The notes under the pieces were generated by a model. It saw only the letters and a program-made list of their open reading frames with translations, searched no databases and was not told where the DNA came from. A DNA stretch of 13,655 nt from an uncultured Oscillospiraceae bacterium (GTDB lineage Bacteria > Bacillota > Clostridia > Oscillospirales > Ruminococcaceae): contig UQBC01000049.1 in NCBI GenBank assembly GCA_900539195.1, forward strand, positions 1 to 13,655, written 5' to 3'. Below, piece after piece: positions 1-5,798 of this stretch; the stretch's first letter is position 1; every line of letters starts with the position of its first letter. The position numbers and the translations under genes were made by a program.

Positions 1-170
1 CGCTTTTTCCTATTCTTACTCCGTCGGCATTGTATGTATAGTTTATCACACTGCTACCGTTTGTAAAGAGGCAAGCTGTCTGCCGTTCTTCCATGTGAAC
101 GACAGCGAATCTCGGTAGGTCAGCGGATTTCCTTTAGCATCATACGTTATTGTTTTGCCGGAACAGTTTA
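1..170 (-). pseudogene. RHS/YD-repeat protein fragment, frameshifted, runs off the left edge
   Basis: Read on the minus strand from about 170 down to 1, the DNA encodes a typical YD-repeat segment: GKTITYDAKGNPLTYRD, then WKNGRQLA, then after a one-base shift FTNGSSVINYTYNADGVR. RHS/YD-repeat proteins form large shells that carry variable C-terminal toxins. This portion resembles the repeats shortly before the conserved core. The reading frame changes near 66-69, where a T-run on the minus strand seems one base short. The unshifted frame stops at 46-48. There is no start codon at the left of the match: a stop lies just before it. The piece therefore looks like an orphan core segment, not an intact gene. 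What follows beyond position 1 is not visible. The family call is by recognition of the repeat pattern; I am fairly sure of it. Confidence 0.7.
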
Positions 171-314
171 CTTAACAACATAAATTCCGCATTCTACCGG
201 AACGTCCAGATCTACCTCTAACATTATATCGGGATGTGTTGCTTTATCCGCAACTCTCAGAGTGGTTATTCCTTGATTTTGGGGTTCTGCAGAATCGAGA
301 ATACAGTATTCCAT
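168..314 (-). CDS. Short hypothetical ORF (48 aa) between toxin fragment and RHS fragment
   Basis: An ATG on the minus strand at 312-314 opens a 48-codon frame ending TAA at 168-170, exactly where the RHS-core similarity begins. It starts 7 bases after the stop of the toxin-like fragment, the usual place for an immunity gene. The peptide is acidic (MEYCILDSAEPQ at the start, DLDVPVECGIYVVK at the end). I recognise no family, see no good Shine-Dalgarno sequence, and 48 residues is short for an immunity protein. It may be the remaining 3' end of a longer gene, since the same frame is open up to 353, or it may not be expressed. Confidence 0.35.
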   Translation of the reverse strand: MEYCILDSAEPQNQGITTLRVADKATHPDIMLEVDLDVPVECGIYVVK

Positions 315-321
315 AAAAAAT

Positions 322-552
322 TCACAGATTTTGTTCTGACAAATCAACTCTACCTATTCCACGGTTAGTTAGTTCTTTTAACAACGGACCATATGGACCA
401 CCGGTTTGTGCAACTTTACTCCAACAAAAATGCCATTCAATACTTTTTACGGAAGTATTATTTAATATCCAAACATCTTTGTTAATTTCATTTTGAATAA
501 ATTTTGATAAACTTTGATAACCGTATTTTGCTTCTCGAATTACGTTTTTACT
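322..552 (-). pseudogene. Toxin-tip-like fragment (REase-fold candidate), no start codon
   Basis: A minus-strand frame of 76 codons is open from 552 to a TGA at 322-324. It has no usable start, since a TAA lies immediately upstream at 553-555. The peptide has an E-A-K triplet (VIREAKYGYQSLSKFI) followed by a Q-N-E-I-N-K-D stretch and then EWHFCWS, GGPYGPLLKEL and GIGRVDL. An ExK motif followed by helices and a WHF/GP block resembles nuclease (PD-(D/E)xK, 'Tox-REase') tips at the end of RHS proteins. With the RHS core next door on the same strand, an orphan toxin tip is the most economical reading. The toxin assignment is by pattern memory, not a search. Only the second half of such a domain would be present, so the fragment is probably inactive. 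Confidence 0.5.
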
Positions 553-673
553 TTATGAATCAACTATTCTCTTACTATTGTTATAATAGCACACCATTTA
601 GCAAATTTCAACAATTTTCTTAAATAATCAGAAAAATACTGTATCAAATTTGCAAAAATCGACGGAAAGTGCT

Positions 674-811
674 ATAATTAACAATAATATTGATGAATTA
701 CTTGAATATGCCACAGAGAAAAAGGCTGTTCAGTTTACCGCATATTTGCTTGAGTACAAAGAAAGTCATTTCAGCAAAGGTAAGAATGTGTTAGACAGCC
801 TGAAGCTGTGA
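674..811 (+). pseudogene. 3' fragment of a BspA-like LRR gene
   Basis: The last 45 codons of an LRR-family gene, ending TGA at 809-811, survive without the rest. The peptide (NNNIDELLEYATEKKAV..., ending VLDSLKL) is nearly identical to the C-termini of the two complete genes at 945 and 3171, and the DNA match continues into the spacer after the stop. Upstream of about 674 the frame shows no LRR or C-terminal domain similarity, so this is the break point of a deleted copy. It is the left end of the tandem array. Confidence 0.8.
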
Positions 812-840
812 TTTCTGTCCGTTTTTGTGTACTGATTTTG

Positions 841-849
841 TGATATAAT
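841..849 (+). promoter_or_regulatory. Candidate extended -10 promoter in the repeated LRR spacer
   Basis: TGATATAAT is a perfect -10 hexamer (844-849) with a TG extension. It lies about 95 bases upstream of the 678-aa LRR gene. No good -35 is visible (TTTTTG at 822-827 is weak), which an extended -10 can tolerate. The same sequence recurs at 3011-3019. At 4274-4282 the TG has become CG. Its position between array genes suggests that each gene carries its own promoter. Confidence 0.35.
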
Positions 850-944
850 TACGGTATGACAAAAGCAGAAAAGATGCTCATTACAGCGGAGTTATCAGAA
901 AATCTTTGAATCTGAAATGAATATTATAGTGATATGGGGGAAAT

Positions 945-2981
945 ATGGGATTTCAAATCAGCAACGGCGTACTGAAGAAATACACCGAAGAGAAAGGTGT
1001 GACCGAGATAGTTATACCTGACGGCGTACAAAGAATCGGTGAGCGGGCATTTTCGGGCTGCGACAATATTACAAACGTGACCATTCCCGATTTGGTCACA
1101 AGTATCGGCGGGTCGGCTTTTGCCGGCTGTAGCAACCTTGAAAATATAACTATTCCGAATTCTGTTACAAAAATCTGCGTATGTACATTTGAATGGTGCG
1201 ACAAGCTTACAAGCGTAACTATTCCCCGTTCGGTCACAAGTATCAGCGACGGTGCATTCAGTAACTGTACCTGCCTTAAAAACGTAACTATTCCGGATTC
1301 GGTGACAAGTATCGGCAGTTATGCTTTTGGAGGTTGCCGCAGTCTTAATAGTCTGACTATACCGGATTCGGTCACAAGTATCGGCAAAGGTGCGTTTCAA
1401 GAATGCATCAATCTTGCAAGCGTAACTATTCCCGTTTCGATTACAAGTATCAGTGACAATGCTTTTTTTGAATGCAACAGCCTTACAGCCGTTAGCATTC
1501 CGGATTCCGTTACAAGCATAGGAGCCGGTGCATTCTGCAAATGCGGCAGCCTTAAAAATATAGCAATTCCCGATTCGGTTACAAGTATCGGCGAAGCCGC
1601 TTTTTCCGACTGCAACAGTCTTGAAAGCATAGCTATTCCCGATTCCGTAACAAATATCAGTAATCATACATTTGTAAGTTGCAGTAATCTTACAAGTATA
1701 ACCATTCCGGGTTCAGTGACCGATATCGGTAACTGTGCATTTTATGAGTGTACTAACCTTACAAGTATAACGATCCCCGATTCGGTTACAAGCATAGGTA
1801 ACTTAGCATTTTACAAATGCGAAAATCTTAAAGACGTGACCATTCCCGAATCTGTTACCGATATCGGCGAATATGCGTTTAATGGGACAAGGTGGCTTTC
1901 GGAATATCCTGATGATTTTGTTGTGCTGAAAAACGGAATTCTCATTGCGTACAAAGGAAAAGAAAGTATAATATCAATCCCAGATTCAGTCACAAGTATC
2001 TGCAACAGAGCATTTGCAAAATGCAACAATCTTACAAACGTAACTATCCCCGATTCGGTTACAAGCATAGGTAACTCAGCATTTGAAAGTTGTAGCAATC
2101 TTACAAGCGTAACTATACCGGATTCGGTTACAAGTATCAGCTATGGTGCATTTCAGGGATGCGACAATCTTACAAGCGTAACAATTCCCGATTCGGTCAC
2201 AAGTATCGGCAACCGTGCATTTCTGGAATGCGGAAGCCTTACAAGCATAATCATTCCCGATTCTGTCATAAGTATCGGCGACAGTGCATTTGAAGGCTGT
2301 AATTTATCTTCTTTTACTATCCCTAAGACTGTAAGAAAAGTCGGGAGAGGCAGTTTTTGCCGGTGCAAGGAGATAACGGTTTATGATTCTATTGATCCCG
2401 ATGCAAAGCCGTGTAAAAGTCATTCAGATAAATATGGCGGCTCTCCCAACTCATTGTTAGGATCTGTTGTCAACTATAAAACTCATGATAACTGGCTCGA
2501 TTATGAGGTGACTGTGCGTTCTGCACAAACCGATGAGATAAAGTATAAAGTATGGATGGGCGCCGACCGTACTCAAGGCGAATACTGCTACACACTGGCA
2601 TCATCCTGGGGAAGAAACGCTACCTTCAATTTCAATGCGGTAGATGAATTTTTTCCAAAAATCAAGGGAGCATATCACAAGATCAGAGTTGCCCTGAACA
2701 GACTGCGTTATCCTATAGATTTAACGGACGAGCAAAAAGAAATGTACCGTTCTTATATTGTACGCTCTGCAAAAAATGCGGTTAAACTCTGCATTGATAC
2801 GGACGATATGGAACTATTGCTTTCTTGCGAACCGCTTGGTATTATAAAAAAGAACAATATTGATGAACTGATCGGATATGCCACAGAGAAAAAGGCTGTT
2901 CAGTTTACCGCATATCTGCTTGAGTATAAAGAAAGTCATTTCAAAAAAGGTAAGAATGTGTTGGACAGTCTGAAGCTGTGA
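945..2981 (+). CDS. BspA-like leucine-rich-repeat protein with C-terminal helical domain (678 aa)
   Basis: LRR_5 (Treponema pallidum-type) repeats fill residues 20-476: about 19 units of 22-23 residues on the pattern LTSVTIPDSVTSIGxxAFxxCxN. A 24-residue break at 318-341 (LSEYPDDFVVLKNGILIAYK) is common in this family. Residues 477-678 are a distinct domain: a beta-rich part (YEVTVRSAQTDEIKYKVWMG), a conserved SSWGRNATFNFNAVDEFFPKI block, then helices resembling ankyrin-like repeats (SAKNAVKLCIDTDD, IDELIGYATEKKAVQFTAYLLEY). No signal peptide, membrane segment or wall anchor is visible, so the protein should stay in the cytoplasm unless an unusual route exists. The family mediates protein-protein contacts; the partner here is unknown. 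The ATG at 945 follows GGGGG at 936-940. Repeat units are very similar at DNA level, so copy number may vary between strains. Confidence 0.88.
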   Translation: MGFQISNGVLKKYTEEKGVTEIVIPDGVQRIGERAFSGCDNITNVTIPDLVTSIGGSAFAGCSNLENITIPNSVTKICVCTFEWCDKLTSVTIPRSVTSISDGAFSNCTCLKNVTIPDSVTSIGSYAFGGCRSLNSLTIPDSVTSIGKGAFQECINLASVTIPVSITSISDNAFFECNSLTAVSIPDSVTSIGAGAFCKCGSLKNIAIPDSVTSIGEAAFSDCNSLESIAIPDSVTNISNHTFVSCSNLTSITIPGSVTDIGNCAFYECTNLTSITIPDSVTSIGNLAFYKCENLKDVTIPESVTDIGEYAFNGTRWLSEYPDDFVVLKNGILIAYKGKESIISIPDSVTSICNRAFAKCNNLTNVTIPDSVTSIGNSAFESCSNLTSVTIPDSVTSISYGAFQGCDNLTSVTIPDSVTSIGNRAFLECGSLTSIIIPDSVISIGDSAFEGCNLSSFTIPKTVRKVGRGSFCRCKEITVYDSIDPDAKPCKSHSDKYGGSPNSLLGSVVNYKTHDNWLDYEVTVRSAQTDEIKYKVWMGADRTQGEYCYTLASSWGRNATFNFNAVDEFFPKIKGAYHKIRVALNRLRYPIDLTDEQKEMYRSYIVRSAKNAVKLCIDTDDMELLLSCEPLGIIKKNNIDELIGYATEKKAVQFTAYLLEYKESHFKKGKNVLDSLKL

Positions 2982-2996
2982 TTTCTGTCCGTTTTT
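2963..2996 (+). terminator. Candidate intrinsic terminator overlapping the LRR gene stop
   Basis: GGACAG (2963-2968) can pair with CTGTCC (2985-2990) and is followed by GTTTTT. The stem is only 6 bp with a 16-base loop, and the gene's stop codon lies in the loop, so termination may be weak. The same structure recurs after the next LRR gene. Confidence 0.4.
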
Positions 2997-3010
2997 ATGT
3001 ACTGATTTTG

Positions 3011-3019
3011 TGATATAAT
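3011..3019 (+). promoter_or_regulatory. Candidate extended -10 promoter, second copy
   Basis: TGATATAAT (hexamer at 3014-3019) sits 30 bases after the upstream LRR stop, as part of the repeated spacer. It lies about 150 bases before the ATG of the 357-aa LRR gene. The spacer diverges from the first copy after about 3045, so the leader of this gene is different. Confidence 0.35.
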
Positions 3020-3170
3020 TACGGTATGATAAAAGCAGAAAAGACAGCTGTGGCTTAATCTGTTATCGGATACCGATGCGATATTTTGATAATCCGGGAA
3101 ATTGATAAACCGAATAACAATATCAGAAAATCTGCAAAGCTGAAAGAAACGTGCGGAAAGGGAGAGGTAT

Positions 3171-4244
3171 ATGGGATTTGAAATCGTAGACAGCGTGTTG
3201 GTGAGATATTACGAAACAACCGGAGTTACAGATGTTGTTATTCCTGATTCGGTTACAAGTATCGGCAAGGGTGCGTTTCAAGAATGTGACAATCTTACAA
3301 TCGTGACTATCCCCGATTCGGTTACAAGCATAGGTAGCTCAGCATTTAAAAGTTGCAGCAATCTTAAATACGTGACTATTCCCGATTCGGTAACAAATAT
3401 TGGCTCGTCTGCATTTTTCTATTGCAAAAATCTCATAAGTGTAACAATACCGGATTCGGTTACAAGTATCAGCTACAATACATTTTTGGGATGTACCAAT
3501 CTTACAAGTGTAACAATTCCAAATTCGGTCATAATTATCGATGACTGTGCGTTTCAAAGCTGTAATTTATCTTCTTTTACCGTCCCTAAGACTGTAAAGA
3601 AAGTCGGAAAAAGCAGTTTACGCGGATGCAAAGAAATTACAGTTTATGATTCTATCGATCCTGATGCAAAGCCGTGTAAAAATCATTCAGATGGATATCA
3701 CGGCACTCCCAATGCATCGTTAGGAACGGTCGTCAACTATTTTGCTAACAGAAACCGGCTTGATTATGAGGTGACTGTGCGCTCCGCACAAACCGATGAG
3801 ATAAAGTATAAAGTATGGATGGGCGCCGACGGCATTCGGAGCGAATACTGCAACATACTGGAATCATCCTGGGGAAGAAACGCTACCTTCAATTTCAATG
3901 CTGTTTATGAATTTTTTCCGAAAATCAAGGGAATGTATCACAAGCTCAGAGTTGCCCTGAACAGACTGCATTATCCCGTTGATTTAACGGACGAGCATAA
4001 AGAAATGTACCGTTCTTATATTGAACGCTCTGCAAAAAATGCGGTAAAGCTCTGTATTGATACTGATGATATGGAACTGCTGCATATATTAGAAACAATC
4101 GGTGTTATCAAAAAGAGTAATATTAATGAATTACTTGAATATGCCACAGAGAAAAAGGCTGTTCAGTTTACCGCATATTTGCTTGAGTACAAGGAAAGTC
4201 ATTTCAAAAAAGGTAAGAACGTGTTGGACAGCCTGAAGCTGTGA
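3171..4244 (+). CDS. BspA-like leucine-rich-repeat protein, short paralogue (357 aa)
   Basis: This is a paralogue of the gene at 945 with the same architecture but only six LRR_5 units (residues 20-154), then the same C-terminal domain of about 200 residues. That domain includes DPDAKPCK, YEVTVRSAQTDEIKYKVWMG, SSWGRNATFNFNAV and the final VLDSLKL. The C-terminal domains are nearly identical in protein and DNA, whereas the N-terminal 19 residues differ (MGFEIVDSVLVRYYETTGV versus MGFQISNGVLKKYTEEKGV). This points to conserved function of the C-terminus and variable recognition by the repeats. No signal peptide or anchor is visible. The start is supported by GGGAGAGG at 3160-3167. Function is unknown; cytoplasmic scaffolding or binding is an inference from the repeat type only. 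Confidence 0.87.
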   Translation: MGFEIVDSVLVRYYETTGVTDVVIPDSVTSIGKGAFQECDNLTIVTIPDSVTSIGSSAFKSCSNLKYVTIPDSVTNIGSSAFFYCKNLISVTIPDSVTSISYNTFLGCTNLTSVTIPNSVIIIDDCAFQSCNLSSFTVPKTVKKVGKSSLRGCKEITVYDSIDPDAKPCKNHSDGYHGTPNASLGTVVNYFANRNRLDYEVTVRSAQTDEIKYKVWMGADGIRSEYCNILESSWGRNATFNFNAVYEFFPKIKGMYHKLRVALNRLHYPVDLTDEHKEMYRSYIERSAKNAVKLCIDTDDMELLHILETIGVIKKSNINELLEYATEKKAVQFTAYLLEYKESHFKKGKNVLDSLKL

Positions 4245-4488
4245 TTTCTGTCCGTTTTTGTGTACTGATTTTGCGATATAATTACGGTATGACAAAAGCA
4301 GAAAAGATAGCTCATTACAGCAGAGCTATCAGAAAATCTTTGAATCTGAAATGAAAATTATAGTGATATAGGGAAAATATAGGATTTCAAATCAGCAACG
4401 GCGTATTGAAGAAATATACAAAAGTGAAAAGCGAAACCGAGATAGTTATACCTGACGGCGTACAAAGAATCGATGATCGGGCATTTTC
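4115..4488 (+). repeat. Long direct repeat of 674-1054 (LRR 3' end + spacer + LRR 5' end)
   Basis: The block running from the end of one LRR gene through the spacer into the first codons of the next is present at 674-1054 and again here, with high identity throughout. A shorter version (coding end plus about 60 bases of spacer, to about 3045) follows the first full gene. In this copy the spacer also contains a 7-bp inverted repeat, GATAGCT/AGCTATC, near 4306-4331, which is degenerate in the first copy. Such blocks are substrates for unequal recombination. Confidence 0.75.
4226..4259 (+). terminator. Candidate intrinsic terminator, second copy
   Basis: GGACAG (4226-4231) pairs with CTGTCC (4248-4253), followed by GTTTTT. 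It is the same hairpin as after the previous LRR gene, again spanning the stop codon. Confidence 0.4.
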
Positions 4489-4867
4489 AACAGCTTTCTT
4501 TTTAGCTTCATCAGCAGCCTTGACAAGAAAAGTATGTTATCAATGTCCAAAATGTTATAAACCAATTAGTTCTGAAAATCTTGATCAAAGAGTTTTTTTG
4601 TGTCCGAAATGCAATGTTGAAATGCATTATGTAGAAACTTATGATTTCGATACCGAAACTCACAAAGTAATAAATAGATGGAAGGAAGAGGATAGGATAA
4701 ATTATGTTATCCCAACTAAACCTGTTGTTACCTGCCCCTACTGTAACTCTACAAATACAAAGAAAATTTCATTAACCGCTAAAGCAGTAAATACAGCTTT
4801 GTTTGGTATATTAGGCACTAAGAGACATAAGCAGTGGCACTGTAATAAGTGCGGTAGTGAGTGGTAA
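4379..4867 (+). pseudogene. Truncated LRR gene start joined in frame to a double zinc-ribbon protein; start codon lost
   Basis: From 4379 the DNA copies the 5' end of the 678-aa LRR gene, but the equivalent of its ATG is ATA (4379-4381). After GGGCATTTTC (ending 4488) LRR similarity stops and an unrelated sequence continues in the same frame to TAA at 4865-4867. That downstream part has four Cys-X2-Cys pairs, numbered here from the in-frame TTG at 4406: C47/C50, C66/C69, C110/C113 and C146/C149. The last two flank NTKKISLTAKAVNTALFG and KQWHCNKCGSEW, a zinc-ribbon tail common in small Firmicutes and phage proteins. Expression would need the TTG at 4406, which lacks a convincing Shine-Dalgarno, or a TTG near 4518. 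I read it as a recombination chimera, probably not expressed as an LRR protein. The zinc-ribbon part could still be the end of a formerly separate gene. Confidence 0.6.
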
Positions 4868-4883
4868 AATAAACATAAAAATA

Positions 4884-5104
4884 AGACACCTATTTTTAGG
4901 TGCCTCAGTTTGTAGAAAAAGTCTGTATTTATAAAAATAGAGCAACTTCTCAATCCCTATCCCCAAACCCCTTTCCCCAGGAAAGGGGCTATATTACTGG
5001 GGCTACCGCCCCTAGACCCTGTCGGGGGCTTCGCCCCTGCGACCCCATTTTTAATATTTACAAGAGGTTTTTCGACAGCCTGAGACACCTATTTTTAGGT
5101 GTCT
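4884..5104. mobile_element. MITE-like element with 37-bp imperfect inverted ends and GC-rich hairpin core
   Basis: The ends at 4884-4920 and 5068-5104 are inverted copies of each other. Each starts with a palindrome (AGACACCTA-TTTT-TAGGTGTCT at the right end), and the adjoining 17 bases (CTCAGTTTGTAGAAAAA at the left) match the complement of the right end at 14 of 17 positions. Between them lies a C/G-rich stretch with several hairpins: CCCCTTTCC/GGAAAGGGG (4968-4988), GGGGC/GCCCC (4999-5012) and GGGGC/GCCCC (5025-5037). No protein-coding content is visible. The layout suggests a small non-autonomous element or dispersed intergenic repeat. I see no obvious target-site duplication. It occupies most of the gene-free stretch 4868-5174. 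Confidence 0.55.
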
Positions 5105-5113
5105 TTGTTGTTT
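5083..5113 (+). terminator. Hairpin with T-rich tail
   Basis: AGACACCTA (5083-5091) pairs perfectly with TAGGTGTCT (5096-5104) and is followed by TTGTTGTTT. It can act as an intrinsic terminator for plus-strand transcription, in addition to being the right end of the inverted-repeat element. The left copy (4884-4905) has one mismatch and no T-run. Confidence 0.55.
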
Positions 5114-5174
5114 AAATAAGATCCTTTATTTTGACAATTCGTTATATAACTGATTCCAGAAACATTCTTCGTGT

Positions 5175-5798
5175 TCATTCACTAAGCATATCTGCAAAAT
5201 ACTTACACATCTGAGGATTCCTTATCAGCACAGGACCGATAAGATGAGTGCCGTAAAAATTACCGTAATGCACGCCCTCTTTGTTATCATCCTTGCCGTT
5301 GCCGCTTCCCTGCTTTACATCAAACAGCGGCGAATCAACTCCGGTTGTAAGGCTTGCCTTATTCACAAAGCCTATTACATCTCCGCCACACAGCGAAGTA
5401 GCACAAAGGCTGTCGGTAACAATCCTCTCTTTTCCTTCAATCGTTTCGTAAGGAAAAAACGAAAGTCCTTCGTGCTTTACACCGTCACAGTCGGTAACAC
5501 TCTGTCCGAACATCTCAAACGAATTGCCAGTTGCAAGAATTACCGTACAGTTATCAAGAGCAGATTTTATATTATCCTTATAGCTTTGCAGATATTCCAG
5601 TGCAACCTTCTGATTTCTCTCAGTAGCAGAACCGATAAACACAAGATCCGCACCCGAAACGTCTATCTCATCATCTATCGACTGATATTCAATTTCAACA
5701 TTCTGCCCTTTATTTTCAAGTGCTCTTTTCAAGCCACATACATTGCCGTAATCGCCATAAAGGTTGCACAGATCCGCAAATAAATGAATTATCCTCAT
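5175..5798 (-). CDS. gatD: GatD-like type 1 glutamine amidotransferase subunit, active-site residues altered (207 aa)
   Basis: GatD hydrolyses glutamine and passes ammonia to MurT, which amidates the D-Glu of lipid II in the cytoplasm. The fold markers are present: FADLCNLYGDYGNV near the N-terminus, LVFIGSATERNQ (52-63), and FYGTHLIGPVLIRNP (181-195). As I align them with S. aureus GatD (ICGGYQFLG; GTYLHGP), the nucleophile Cys corresponds to Gly91 in ATGNSFEMFG, the catalytic His to Ile187 in HLIGP, and the GGGSDREQ loop to GSATERNQ. H185 is nearby but offset by two residues. If correct, this protein cannot be an ordinary glutaminase. The protein is somewhat shorter than S. aureus GatD (about 240 aa). 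The ATG overlaps the murT stop (ATGA) and follows AGGAGG, so the two genes are translationally coupled. Family assignment is sure; activity is doubtful. Confidence 0.85.
   Translation of the reverse strand: MRIIHLFADLCNLYGDYGNVCGLKRALENKGQNVEIEYQSIDDEIDVSGADLVFIGSATERNQKVALEYLQSYKDNIKSALDNCTVILATGNSFEMFGQSVTDCDGVKHEGLSFFPYETIEGKERIVTDSLCATSLCGGDVIGFVNKASLTTGVDSPLFDVKQGSGNGKDDNKEGVHYGNFYGTHLIGPVLIRNPQMCKYFADMLSE

Noticed and set aside
553..673. AT-rich gap with TATAAT at 582-587
   Set aside because: There is no matching -35 and no intact gene downstream; the stretch shows nothing else I can support.
924..1667. Long minus-strand frame of 247 codons opposite the LRR gene
   Set aside because: It is periodic because it mirrors the LRR repeats on the other strand, and has no ribosome site or recognisable domain.
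1896..1967. 24-residue interruption in the LRR array as a possible inserted domain
   Set aside because: This YPDDFVVLKNGILIAYKG-type insertion is a familiar part of LRR_5 proteins.
945..2372. Regularly spaced near-identical DNA repeats suggesting a CRISPR array
   Set aside because: The period is 69 bases with no unrelated spacers, and it encodes in-frame LRR units.
4900..5115. 71-codon plus-strand frame
   Set aside because: It runs through the hairpins of the inverted-repeat element; its composition follows the GC-rich core and it has no start signal.
5244..5783. Plus-strand 179-codon frame
   Set aside because: It lies wholly opposite gatD, which has family motifs, coupling to murT and a good ribosome site.
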